From Acidobacteria bacterium Ga0077534 (GTDB lineage: Bacteria; Acidobacteriota; Blastocatellia; Pyrinomonadales; Pyrinomonadaceae), in the NCBI GenBank assembly GCA_001464455.1, contig LNEI01000006.1, positions 1-64,000 on the forward strand: 64,000 nucleotides of DNA, given 5' to 3'. The position numbers and the translations under genes were made by a program. The notes under the pieces were generated by a model, which was not told the DNA's origin, did no database searches, and saw only the letters and a list, made by a program, of their open reading frames with translations. This document shows, piece after piece, positions 44,953 to 53,169 of this stretch. The first letter of the stretch is position 1. The number at the start of each line of letters is the position of its first letter.

Positions 44953-46806
44953 TCACAATTCGACAACACGACGCTGCAAATCGCGGCGAATTTTTTCGAG
45001 TTCGAGCTGTTCATAGGTGAGTTGGTTAAAGAGCTCGGCGTCGCCGGTCTGTTCGGCGAGCGAAGCTTCGCGGCTGATCTCGATTATGCGGTTTGAGATC
45101 GCCATATTTCGCAACGAAAATACACAATTTTCCGCATCATGAAGCACCTGGTCGAGCACTTCTTCCTTCGCCCGACGCGGAGGTGTGCTAAGTATTTGCT
45201 GAGCGAGGTCAAGAGCGTTCTCGTCGTCCCCGACCGTTTCCATTAGGGTTTCGGCGGTTATTTCGCCCCCGCGATTGTGGATCTCGATGAATGCGTGAAA
45301 TAGTTCGCCGCTCGCTAGATTCTCAAAATCGCTCGGTTCGAGTTGCGGCAGAACGATCTCTCGCAGGTCGGTATCATGCACGAGGAGCTCGAGCAAGCGG
45401 CGTTCGGCGAGCGTGATCTTTGCCCTTGCAGCTTTCGAGATCCGCTGAGTGACGTACTCGGTCGTTTCGTGCGAAACGGTTTTCAGCGTCGACCAGAGCT
45501 CGCGACGAAGCCCCGCGTCTTCGATATGGTAAAACGCCATCGCCTGATCAAAGCTCTCGCGCCGCTGGATGTTGTTGCGGATCGCCGATATCACCGGAAG
45601 AAATTCCTCGATAGCCTCAGCTTTCTGCTTGGCATTATTGAGGTTACGGCCCTCGACCGACGCATCGAGAGCGAAGCGGAGAAACGGCGTCGCCCTTCCG
45701 CGACTTTCGTTGTAGGCGGCCAGCCCGTTTTCGCGAATGAAGTCGTCGGGATCCTTGCCGTCAGGCAGGACGAGGACCTTGATGTCGAATTCCTGCGGCA
45801 AAAGATGCTCGATCGCACGCCTCGCGGCCTTTTTTCCGGCGGCATCGCCGTCGTAGTTAATGACGACTGCCTTTGCAAAACGCCCGAGCAGCTTCGCCTG
45901 CTGGTCAGTAAACGCTGTTCCGAGGCTCGCCGCGACGTTTGTTACACCAAATTGGGCGAGGGCGATGAGGTCGAGATAACCCTCGACAATGATCGCGAAT
46001 TTTTTGCGACGGATGTCGTCCTTTGCCTGAAACAGGCCGTAAAGATGCTCGCTTTTGACGTATGCGGCGGTTTCGGGTGAGTTAAGATATTTCGGCTGGT
46101 CGTCCGGGCTCAAAGCCCTCGCTCCGAAAGCCACGGGTTTCCCGTTCACATCGAGAACAGGGAACATCAGCCGGTTTCTAAATCTGTCGTAAACTCTCTC
46201 TTTTTCTTCATTTACCGAAACCAGCCCGCTCTGCTCGATCAGCTTTTCGTCAATCTTTTTTTCGCGGAGCAGATTAAGCAGACCGTCCCATTTGTCAGGC
46301 GAATAGCCGATGCGGAACTGTTTTTGGATCTCTTCGGAAATACCGCGTTGCTCCAAATACCTTTTCGCCTCTTTCGCTTTTCCACTTTTCCCCTGTAGTG
46401 CTTCCTCCCAAAACTCGACCGCTATCTGATTAAGCTCGACGATCTGCTCGGAGAGCTTTTTTGTTTCCTCGCGTTTCTTCTTGTTCCGCTCGTAATCGAC
46501 ATCATCGACCGGCTCGGGCAGCATCACACCGCTGATCTCGGCCACGCGTTTGACAGCCTCGGGGAAATTCAGCCCTTCCATCTCCATGATGAAATTAAAA
46601 GCCGTCCCGCCTTTGCCGCAGCCAAAACACTTATAAAACCCTTTAGAAGGATTGACCGAAAACGAAGGCGATTTCTCCTGATGAAACGGACAACAAGCCA
46701 TCCAGTTCGCCCCTTTCTTCTTCAGATCCTGAGCATACGGCTGTATTATCCGCACCAAGTCGGCACGGTTCTTCAGGTCGTCGATGAAGTATTGGGGGTA
46801 GAGCAT
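44953..46806 (-). CDS. dnaG: DNA primase
   Basis: The protein is 617 residues from ATG 46806 (MLYPQYFIDDLKNRADLV); an upstream in-frame start would add 11 residues. The CHC2 zinc domain carries CCPFHQEKSPSF and KCFGCGKGG. The TOPRIM core has IVEGYLDLIALAQFG and INYDGDAAGKKAARRA, and a DnaB-binding helical C-terminus follows. It makes RNA primers at the replication fork. It is followed by rpoD. Confidence 0.96.
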   Translation of the reverse strand: MLYPQYFIDDLKNRADLVRIIQPYAQDLKKKGANWMACCPFHQEKSPSFSVNPSKGFYKCFGCGKGGTAFNFIMEMEGLNFPEAVKRVAEISGVMLPEPVDDVDYERNKKKREETKKLSEQIVELNQIAVEFWEEALQGKSGKAKEAKRYLEQRGISEEIQKQFRIGYSPDKWDGLLNLLREKKIDEKLIEQSGLVSVNEEKERVYDRFRNRLMFPVLDVNGKPVAFGARALSPDDQPKYLNSPETAAYVKSEHLYGLFQAKDDIRRKKFAIIVEGYLDLIALAQFGVTNVAASLGTAFTDQQAKLLGRFAKAVVINYDGDAAGKKAARRAIEHLLPQEFDIKVLVLPDGKDPDDFIRENGLAAYNESRGRATPFLRFALDASVEGRNLNNAKQKAEAIEEFLPVISAIRNNIQRRESFDQAMAFYHIEDAGLRRELWSTLKTVSHETTEYVTQRISKAARAKITLAERRLLELLVHDTDLREIVLPQLEPSDFENLASGELFHAFIEIHNRGGEITAETLMETVGDDENALDLAQQILSTPPRRAKEEVLDQVLHDAENCVFSLRNMAISNRIIEISREASLAEQTGDAELFNQLTYEQLELEKIRRDLQRRVVEL

Positions 46807-46823
46807 GAGTCTCGCACCCATCG

Positions 46824-47483
46824 CTAAGGTAGAAGCCAAAAATCAACCGAGTTAGTGTCCGAGAATGGATAATCCGACCGCTGCCTAAAAAAACGAATTC
46901 GACCTACAGTCGATTTGCTGAACTTCGACTTGAGCTCGCTTACTGCCTTTTGAAATTGCGGCCTGGATTCCCGCGAGAATACGGCGTTAACTCGAAGTCG
47001 TGGGTTGGCGTTTGCCAGCTCACCTATATATTTGTACACGGTGCGATAAGAACAGATGCCATCTGCATCCGTGTGAAAAAAGAAGGGTTCCACACCATCA
47101 GGAATCGTTAGGTTCCATGTTTTCGATTTGGGAATTGGCCTATCGCGCGGAAACATCAAAAACTTTAGCCTGGCCTCGCCCCTTTCATCCCCGCGAATTA
47201 ATGGTATCGGCGGTGAACCTGTACCCGGTCTTCCGGTACCGGAAGAGAAGCGAATTTCGAGGTAGAGCTTATTAATTAGGTGATCCTTGGAACCCGACAC
47301 GATCGCAACGCCATTCTTTGTAGGGTTATTGCGTAAAACAATGTCAAAGTTGTCAATCCGGGCGAGCATTTCATCACATTCGATAACCGAAAAATCATCG
47401 ATGACTTCGGCGACGGGATCCGCCTGAGCAAGGATATTTGTCGTAAAGAAAAGAATCTGCGCAAGTAAAATGAAAGCTTTCAT
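46824..47483 (-). CDS. Hypothetical secreted protein
   Basis: The protein is 219 residues from ATG 47483, with signal peptide KAFILLAQILFFTTNILAQA. The mature part has an ECDEMLARIDNFDIVLRNNP segment, which recalls small acidobacterial secreted proteins of unknown role. It ends 17 bases before dnaG and may be co-transcribed with it. No catalytic motif was recognised. Confidence 0.7.
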   Translation of the reverse strand: MKAFILLAQILFFTTNILAQADPVAEVIDDFSVIECDEMLARIDNFDIVLRNNPTKNGVAIVSGSKDHLINKLYLEIRFSSGTGRPGTGSPPIPLIRGDERGEARLKFLMFPRDRPIPKSKTWNLTIPDGVEPFFFHTDADGICSYRTVYKYIGELANANPRLRVNAVFSRESRPQFQKAVSELKSKFSKSTVGRIRFFRQRSDYPFSDTNSVDFWLLP

Positions 47484-47678
47484 GAAAACAAAAATCGAAT
47501 ATTCCACTCGTCACGGAGAAATTTTATGAGCTTTGATTGTCCACATAATCCCTCGTAATTTCTCAATCCCCTAATGGGAATAATTCGGGGTTCTTGTAAC
47601 GCCATACTTACCGAATCGACTCTGGAAATGCCCTGATTGAAATCCCGCGGCAACCGCGGCTTCCTCGGACGACTTTGA

Positions 47679-50183
47679 CTACAGTTTCAGTTCCGCTATT
47701 GTAGCACCGTTTCCGCCTTGCGATGAGGGGGCGAATTCGTGGCGTTCGACTAGGTCGCTGGTTTTTAGAAAGTGGTGGACGTAGTTTTTTAGGGCGCCGG
47801 TGCCGAAGCCGTGGATGATGCGGACGCGGGGGGTGCGGGCCATGTAGGCTTCGTCGATGAAGCGGTCGAGTTCGTATTCGGCGTCGGCGGTGGTTTTGCC
47901 GATGAGGTTGAGTTCGGAGATCTGGTCCAAAGTTTCAAGTCCTAGGTCCCAGGTCGTCTGGGCTATGGGGGCTTTGGACTTTGGACTTTGGACTTCGGGC
48001 TCGCCTGCCGGGCGGAGGTCGGCGATCTTTTCTCTTAGCCGCATGCCGCCGACGAGGATCTCTGCGACTTCTTTGTCGAGGCGTTCGATAGTGCCGATGT
48101 TTCCGAAGCTAGTGATGACTTTGGAGCCGACGGCAAAGTCAGAACCGCTTGCGTGAGCGGGCGGCGCGTTTGTTTGTCCTGAACGCCCGTAGCTATCACG
48201 AGACTTGCCGCCCGCCGACGCAGGCGGTTCTGACCTGCGTAACACCGCCCGGTTCATTTCGGCTTTACGCGAAAGGCGTTCTTTCTCCAGACGGTTTCTT
48301 AGGGCCTTGTCTTCGAGCGTTTTGATGAAGGCTTTGGACTGGCGGTCGAAATCGTCGATGGTGGCGGCGAGCTGGCTCTCGAACTCCTTTTGTCGAGCCT
48401 TTTCTTTTTTGACGGCTTCGACTTCGAGGCCGGCGTATTTCATGGCGACGGCTTCCCGCTCTTCTTCGAGAGCGATGCGGAGGTCGGTGGCGATCTTGGT
48501 CTCGTTTTGGAGTTTTCTGAGGTATTGTTCTGCTTCCTGGGCTGAAACGTCGAGGTTTTCGCGAGCCGCGTCGATTACCTGTTGATCGATGCCAAAACGG
48601 CGGGCGATCTCGATGCCGCTGGAAGCTCCCGCAAGGCCGAGGAGCAGTTTGTATGTCGGCTGCAGCGTTTTCTCGTCGAATTCGACCGAGGCGTTGATGA
48701 TGTTTTCGTCGTTTGCGGCGTATATCTTCAGGCCGCGATAGTGGGTCGAGGCGATGACGTGGGCGCCCTTATTTCGAAAGTGATCGACGATCGCGACGCC
48801 GAGGGCCGAGCCTTCTTCGGGGTCGGTGCCGGTTCCGGCTTCGTCGAGCAGCACGAGCGAGGGCGGGCGGCATTCGCGGATCATTGAGGCGATGTTCGAC
48901 ATGTGGGATGAGAATGTCGAGAGATTTGCTGACAGCGATTGATGGTCGCCGATGTCGGCGAGGACGGAGCGGTAGAAGGGAACTTTCGCTTCTTTCGCCG
49001 GAACCGGCAAGCCCGAGATCGCCATCAGGCTGAGCAGGCCGGCGGTTTTTAAGACGACGGTCTTACCACCCGCGTTGGCGCCGGAGATGATCATGATCGC
49101 GTTCACTCTGGTTAGACTGAAGGATGACGGCACGATGTCAGTACCACCTGCGATAGCGGGTGGGGCCTTTGAACTCGCTGATGTTGCATCCCGCGGGGTG
49201 CGGAAATCCCCACCCGCTACCGCAGGTGGTACCGACCCGCGTTTCAGGTTCTCTTCGAGCAAGGGATGCCGTGCGTCGACCAAATCGAGTGTTTCGTTGT
49301 CGGCGATTAGTGGCACGACGGCACGGAATTTTCTCGCGAATTCTACTTTCGCTTTGATGAAATCAAGTTCGGCCACCGCATCGACGGCCATTTCGATTGC
49401 GGGGAGTTGTTCGCGGAGCGATTCGGTAAGAGAAAACAATATCCTCGCGATCTCGCGTTCTTCTTTGCCTTTGAGATTTTGGAGTTCGTTGTTGGCCTCG
49501 ATCGCTTCGAGGGGTTCGACGAAGACGGTCGAGCCACTGGATGAGAAGCCGTGGGCGACGCCGGTGACCTTGCCGCGGAAATCGGTTTTGACGGGGATGA
49601 CGAAACGGTCGTTTCGCATCGTGACGATCTCGTCCTGGATCGCCGTTCCGGCGGCACGCATTGCGGCTTCGAGCGATTTAGTCAGGCGTGAACGCTGGGC
49701 GTTGATCTCACGTCGCAGTTTTGCCAGCTCCGGCGAAGCCGAATCGTCGATCTCGCCGCCTGGGAGCAGCTTTTTATTGATCTGGTCGATCGCTCCGAGC
49801 AGTGTCGGCGGGATATTCTCAACTATCTGCCACAGCGTCGGTGCCGAATCCTTTTCCGGCTGGATAGCCGAGCGGGCGAATAGGGCCTGCGTACAGGTTC
49901 GTGAGATCTCAAGCAGCAAATTCGGTTCGAGCGCCGTGTTTTTGATCCGCAGGATCGCAACCGCTGCGGTCGGGTCTTCAAGCCCGCTGAAAGACCACGT
50001 TATCTGTTTCTCTTCGTTTAGGTGGATGGTCTCTGCGATCGCCTTCAGAGCATCGTCCAGCTCGGCCCGAGCCTCGATCGGCCGCAGATCGGCAAACCGC
50101 TCGACGCCCATCGGAGTCTGGGCGTGACGGCTGACAAGCTCGAGGAGCTTGGCGTATTCGAGGGTTTCGAGGGAAAAGGCCAT
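47679..50183 (-). CDS. mutS2: MutS2 with in-frame repeat insertions
   Basis: The 834-residue protein has an ATPase core with Walker A GANAGGKT near residue 371, LLDEAGTGTDPEEGSALG (Walker B) and the C-terminal Smr nuclease domain (LNLIGKTTADAEYELDRFIDE, IIHGFGTGALK). MutS2 acts in recombination control and collided-ribosome rescue. Three repeat inserts interrupt linker regions in frame: PPAVAGG...PPAIAGG before Walker A, PPASAGG...PPAHASG in the linker after the ATPase, and a GGACTTT heptad (QSPKSKAPIAQTTWDLGLE) just before Smr. Family lengths are about 780-790 residues. Confidence 0.93.
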   Translation of the reverse strand: MAFSLETLEYAKLLELVSRHAQTPMGVERFADLRPIEARAELDDALKAIAETIHLNEEKQITWSFSGLEDPTAAVAILRIKNTALEPNLLLEISRTCTQALFARSAIQPEKDSAPTLWQIVENIPPTLLGAIDQINKKLLPGGEIDDSASPELAKLRREINAQRSRLTKSLEAAMRAAGTAIQDEIVTMRNDRFVIPVKTDFRGKVTGVAHGFSSSGSTVFVEPLEAIEANNELQNLKGKEEREIARILFSLTESLREQLPAIEMAVDAVAELDFIKAKVEFARKFRAVVPLIADNETLDLVDARHPLLEENLKRGSVPPAVAGGDFRTPRDATSASSKAPPAIAGGTDIVPSSFSLTRVNAIMIISGANAGGKTVVLKTAGLLSLMAISGLPVPAKEAKVPFYRSVLADIGDHQSLSANLSTFSSHMSNIASMIRECRPPSLVLLDEAGTGTDPEEGSALGVAIVDHFRNKGAHVIASTHYRGLKIYAANDENIINASVEFDEKTLQPTYKLLLGLAGASSGIEIARRFGIDQQVIDAARENLDVSAQEAEQYLRKLQNETKIATDLRIALEEEREAVAMKYAGLEVEAVKKEKARQKEFESQLAATIDDFDRQSKAFIKTLEDKALRNRLEKERLSRKAEMNRAVLRRSEPPASAGGKSRDSYGRSGQTNAPPAHASGSDFAVGSKVITSFGNIGTIERLDKEVAEILVGGMRLREKIADLRPAGEPEVQSPKSKAPIAQTTWDLGLETLDQISELNLIGKTTADAEYELDRFIDEAYMARTPRVRIIHGFGTGALKNYVHHFLKTSDLVERHEFAPSSQGGNGATIAELKL
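47928..47995. repeat. GGACTTT heptad hairpin inside mutS2
   Basis: TTTGGACTTTGGACTTTGGA at 47973-47992 and the opposing TCCAAAGTTTCAAGTCC at 47929-47945 form a fold-back read in frame within mutS2, just before the Smr domain. The bases are multiples of the heptad yet keep the frame open. Confidence 0.8.
48141..48231. repeat. Inverted pair of REP-like elements inside mutS2
   Basis: AGAACCGCTTGCGTGAGCGG (48141-48160, ending 48165) and its inverted relative at 48207-48231 (GCCGCCCGCCGACGCAGGCG) form a pair. Each is itself nearly palindromic. Both orientations translate as PPAxAGG-like in the mutS2 frame. The same element ends lpxD at 58213-58237. Confidence 0.85.
49142..49232. repeat. Inverted pair of REP-like elements inside mutS2, second site
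   Basis: TACCACCTGCGATAGCGGGT (from 49142) and CCCACCCGCTACCGCAGGTGG-type bases (49208-49232) are inverted copies 42 bases apart. The translation reads PPAVAGG and PPAIAGG, immediately before the Walker A loop. A different stem sequence from the 48141 pair, same layout. Confidence 0.85.
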
Positions 50184-50217
50184 AGGAACAAAGGATTAGC
50201 AGGATCGGTCGAACGCC

Positions 50218-50676
50218 TTAGTCATCATCGTATTCGCCCAGTTTTGCTTTTGCGAGGAAGTCGGCAAAAGTCTCGGCCCGGCTTTCCGTTTCACCAGACT
50301 CATGTAACCACACAACCACAGGTGTTTCTCCTCCCTCCAGTTCGCGACTGTAATCGAAACAATAACAGTCACCGGTCCCGACTTCGGCGAAAGGAAGCAA
50401 ATGGTCGAAGTTAAATTCGTCGCCGTAATCTTCAAAATTGGCGATCCATTGGGCCCAGCTTCCTTCTTTGTAATTTCTAACAATCGAATCCCAGGTTTTA
50501 CGCGGATCACGTTCATCAAAAACCGGGTAAATCGAATCTACACCGTCCACTTGCAAGCCATTGTTTTCAAGCAACCACGCACGAAACGACGGCGGAAAGC
50601 GAAAATTGAGCTCCTTTTCGGCTTTCGCGATCGCTTCTTCTGTTGTGCCAATAACTCTCTCTGTTCTTCCACTCAT
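50218..50676 (-). CDS. SMI1/KNR4 (SUKH) family protein
   Basis: The 152-residue protein has the SUKH pattern: IAKAEKELNFRFPPSFRAWLLENNG at the start, a middle WIANFEDYGDEFNFDHLLPFAEVGTGDCYCFD, and VVVWLHESGE. SUKH proteins often act as immunity proteins for contact-dependent toxins (family knowledge), but no toxin gene lies nearby, so the role here is open. It is on the same strand as DUF427 and DCC genes, with 20 bases to the next one. Confidence 0.85.
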   Translation of the reverse strand: MSGRTERVIGTTEEAIAKAEKELNFRFPPSFRAWLLENNGLQVDGVDSIYPVFDERDPRKTWDSIVRNYKEGSWAQWIANFEDYGDEFNFDHLLPFAEVGTGDCYCFDYSRELEGGETPVVVWLHESGETESRAETFADFLAKAKLGEYDDD

Positions 50677-50696
50677 AATTTTCGAGGAGATTCGGG

Positions 50697-50981
50697 TTAC
50701 TCCGCAGTTACCTTAACGCCTTTCCAAAACGCTACATATCCTTCGATGTTCTTCGCATCGGGTTTGGTTTCCGGGTAATACCAAGCGGCGTCTTTGTTTG
50801 TTTCGCCGTTTACGACGATGCTGTAATAGCTCGCCGTGCCTTTCCAGCCGCAGACTGTGTTGGTCTCGGACGGGGCGAAATATTGTTTGTTGATCGAGTC
50901 GGCGGGGAAGTAGTGATTTCCTTCGACGACGACGGTGTCGTTGCTTTCGGCGATCGTTGTATTGTTCCAGATAGCTTTCAT
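50697..50981 (-). CDS. DUF427 domain protein
   Basis: The 94-residue protein reads MKAIWNNTTIAESNDTVVVEGNHYFP, continuing with CGWKGTASYYSIVVNGE and AWYYPETKPDAKNIEGYVAFW, the DUF427 signature over its entire length. Function is not known. Its start is close to the left arm of the long hairpin at 50994-51078, so that arm lies in its leader. Confidence 0.88.
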   Translation of the reverse strand: MKAIWNNTTIAESNDTVVVEGNHYFPADSINKQYFAPSETNTVCGWKGTASYYSIVVNGETNKDAAWYYPETKPDAKNIEGYVAFWKGVKVTAE

Positions 50982-50993
50982 AATAGTTTTTGT

Positions 50994-51078
50994 GCAGAAG
51001 CACGCACGAAGTAAGTGCTCTGTTTAGATAAATCTCGACTCTTCGCAATCGGAGCCCTTACTTCGTGCGGGCTTCTGC
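50994..51078. repeat. Long inverted repeat flanking the end of the DCC gene
   Basis: The left arm 50994-51020 (GCAGAAGCACGCACGAAGTA) and right arm 51052-51078 (complement with two mismatches) give a stem of about 27 bp with a 31-base loop. The right arm encodes the last codons (EARTK) and stop of the DCC-family gene. A related half-element lies at 51543-51569. Confidence 0.85.
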
Positions 51079-51480
51079 AATAAATCTTTCTCTCACATCC
51101 GGCGTCGGGAGCATGCAGGCGTCCTGGCGGCCGAAGATCTTGTAGCGGTTGGCGGCGAAAAGTTTGTACGCGGCGTCACGAATGAACGCGGGGACGATGA
51201 TGAATACGTACGCGAGCGACCAGATGCCGCCGAGCCCGCGGGCGATCTTTAGTGCGGCGGTCGAATGCATGTACGCTTCTCCATCCTCGATCAGTACCAC
51301 GGAGTCAACATCGTCTCCGATCCCAAACTTTTCTTTCTGCTCCGTCCCAACTTCCGACTGCAAAGCCGCGAACTTGAACTTCTTATCAGGATCGTTGCGA
51401 ATAATGAAGTTGACCGAGCCGTTGCAGAAATTGCAGACTCCGTCAAATAGTACGATCTTTTGCTGTTGAGGTGTGTTCAC
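51058..51480 (-). CDS. DCC-family thiol-disulfide oxidoreductase-like protein
   Basis: The protein is 140 residues, starting at the GTG at 51480. The family motif FDGVCNFCNGSVNFII (the DCC name comes from D-x-x-C-x-x-C) is intact, followed by FKFAALQSE and the terminal RYKIFGRQDACMLPTPDVRERF. A longer frame upstream only translates repeat sequence (51490-51573). The stop codon lies inside a hairpin repeat (50994-51078). Role likely redox-related, not established. Confidence 0.85.
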   Translation of the reverse strand: MNTPQQQKIVLFDGVCNFCNGSVNFIIRNDPDKKFKFAALQSEVGTEQKEKFGIGDDVDSVVLIEDGEAYMHSTAALKIARGLGGIWSLAYVFIIVPAFIRDAAYKLFAANRYKIFGRQDACMLPTPDVRERFIAEARTK

Positions 51481-51505
51481 AGCGATGCGTTTGCTAGTTT
51501 CTGTA

Positions 51506-51569
51506 CGTAAGCAAGGACGATCTCTACGAGCGTTCGCGTTTCGCCCTTGCTGACGCGCGGGCTTTTGCA
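51506..51569. repeat. GCAAGGGC-type repeat upstream of the DCC gene
   Basis: TAAGCAAGG near 51506-51515 and CGCCCTTGCTGACGCGCGGG (51541-51560), ending GCTTTTGCAA at 51570, form a fold-back. The right part resembles the 51052-51078 arm (CCCTTACTTCGTGCGGGCTT), so one family flanks the DCC gene on both sides. Confidence 0.65.
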
Positions 51570-51658
51570 ACAAATTTGATCGATCCTGTCCATGGTTAAA
51601 ATTCTACCGCAAATAACGGATAGAATTGAGCCGTGAGAGGGCGATAAGCTTATTGACG

Positions 51659-52711
51659 ATGGAAACAGAACTTTATTGGCGAGCGGTCACTACGAACGAT
51701 CAGCGATTTGACGGCGCGTTTGTGCTGGGCGTGAAGACCACGGGCATTTACTGCAAACCGTCGTGCCGAGCACGGCTGCCGAAGCGTGAGAACGTCGATT
51801 TTTACGGCTCGCCCGAGATCGCGGAAGGCCGCGGCTTTCGTGCGTGCAAGCGTTGTCGGCCGCGTGAGGTCGATGCGGTCGATCCGCAGACGGCGAAGAT
51901 CATCCGAGCGTGCGAGATGATCGAAGGCGACGAATTTATCACGCTCGACCGCCTCGCCGAAGGGCTCGGGGTCAGTTCGTTCCATCTGCAGCGAAGTTTT
52001 AAGGAAATAATTGGCGTAAGCCCGAAAAAATATGCGGAGGCAAAGAGAATGGAGCGGTTTAAGGAAGAGTTGAGAGGCGGCAGCGAGGTCGTCGATGCAA
52101 TGTACGACGCGGGTTTTGGTTCGAGCAGCCGTTTGTACGAGAAGGCGGGCGAGAACATGGGAATGACGCCCGCGGTCTATAAGAAAGGCGGTGTCGGAAT
52201 GAAGATAAATTTCACGATCGCCGATTGCGAGCTCGGAAAACTGCTGGTCGCGAGGACAAAACGCGGTGTTTGCAGCGTGACCTTTGGCGATGATGGCGAC
52301 GGATTGTTTGAAGGACTGCAAAAAGAATTTCCAAACGCGGAGATCGCCGAGGACGCCAAAGACTTGAAGAACGCGGTCGATGCGATATTGCAGTATCTCG
52401 CGGGTAAAAACCGGCGGCTCGTTCTGCCGCTCGATCTCCAGGCGACGGCGTTTCAGCTTCAGGTTTGGGATTTCCTGCGGAAGATCCCGTACGGCGAAAC
52501 TCGTTCGTACTCCGAAGTCGCCGAGGCCTTAGGCGACAAGAAAAAAGTGCGAGCGGTTGCTCAAGCGTGTGCCAGAAACCGCGTCGCAGTCGTCATTCCT
52601 TGCCACCGCGTGGTCGCGAGCGACGGAAAACTCAGCGGTTATCGCTGGGGCGTCGAGCGAAAACGCTCCTTGCTCGCGAAAGAAGGGGCGGTAGAAGCCA
52701 AATCAGCGTGA
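51659..52711 (+). CDS. ada: Ada-type DNA repair protein and regulator
   Basis: The protein is 350 residues from ATG 51659. The N-terminal zinc domain has Cys32, Cys36, Cys63 and Cys66, with the same spacing as E. coli Ada Cys38/42/69/72. Then comes an AraC-type helix-turn-helix (LAEGLGVSSFHLQRSFKEIIG) and a C-terminal O6-alkylguanine methyltransferase with active Cys in IPCHRVV. It would repair alkyl lesions and activate its own gene. No alkA or alkB lies adjacent. The minisatellite begins 21 bases after its stop. Confidence 0.94.
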   Translation: METELYWRAVTTNDQRFDGAFVLGVKTTGIYCKPSCRARLPKRENVDFYGSPEIAEGRGFRACKRCRPREVDAVDPQTAKIIRACEMIEGDEFITLDRLAEGLGVSSFHLQRSFKEIIGVSPKKYAEAKRMERFKEELRGGSEVVDAMYDAGFGSSSRLYEKAGENMGMTPAVYKKGGVGMKINFTIADCELGKLLVARTKRGVCSVTFGDDGDGLFEGLQKEFPNAEIAEDAKDLKNAVDAILQYLAGKNRRLVLPLDLQATAFQLQVWDFLRKIPYGETRSYSEVAEALGDKKKVRAVAQACARNRVAVVIPCHRVVASDGKLSGYRWGVERKRSLLAKEGAVEAKSA

Positions 52712-52732
52712 ATTGTCGTCAAAACCCCGTGA

Positions 52733-52942
52733 CCTGTGGCCTTAGACCCGCGACCTGAGCACTCTGCCCCGCGACCTGAGCACTCTGCCCCGCGACCTGA
52801 GCACTCTGCCCCGCAACCTGAGCACTCTGCCCCGCGACCTGAGCACTCTGCCCTGCGACCTGAGCACTCTGTCCCGCAATCTGAGCACTCTGCCCCGTGA
52901 CCTGAGCACTCTGCCCCGTGACCTGAGCACTCTGCCCCGCGA
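52733..52942. repeat. 21-bp tandem repeat (minisatellite), ten units
   Basis: Nine nearly identical units of CCTGAGCACTCTGCCCCGCGA run from 52754 to 52942, preceded by one diverged unit (52733-52753). Units differ at most by two bases. On the minus strand a frame reads a heptapeptide repeat (AGQSAQV), but no gene is supported. Spacer-free units rule out CRISPR. Confidence 0.95.
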
Positions 52943-53169
52943 TATTACTCCTCGAATCTGTGGCTCCAGCACAAACCTCCTCTCCCGGAGGCAAGATCTT
53001 CGAACTTAAAGTGCGTCTATCGTGCCCTCTTGGTCATGTGCCTAGCGAATGTAAGCTTTTGTAAAGAAATAGTGATTACCGCCGAACCCATTTTGCCCTT
53101 CGAAACTTTTCATATATTCTCTTGCGTATTAGCAATTCCAAAAGCACTACTGTTTGAGCTTCAAAAGTT
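52943..53169. other. Leader region of the amidohydrolase cluster
   Basis: Between the minisatellite and the first amidohydrolase-like gene I see no gene, only a candidate promoter at 53093-53120. Confidence 0.5.
53093..53120 (+). promoter_or_regulatory. Possible promoter for the amidohydrolase cluster
   Basis: TTGCCC (53093-53098), a 16-base spacer and TATTCT (53115-53120) resemble a weak sigma-70 promoter about 50 bases before the ATG at 53170. Match to consensus is modest. Confidence 0.3.

Noticed and set aside
51481-51573. N-terminal extension of the DCC protein
   Set aside because: It is encoded by repeat sequence and is not part of the family; homology begins just after the GTG at 51480.
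52733-52942. CRISPR array
   Set aside because: Units are contiguous with no unique spacers, and no cas gene is in the window.
52719-52994. Minus-strand frame with AGQSAQV heptapeptide repeats as a possible structural protein
   Set aside because: It is only the translation of the 21-bp minisatellite with no signal peptide, ribosome site or flanking domain. The array itself is reported.
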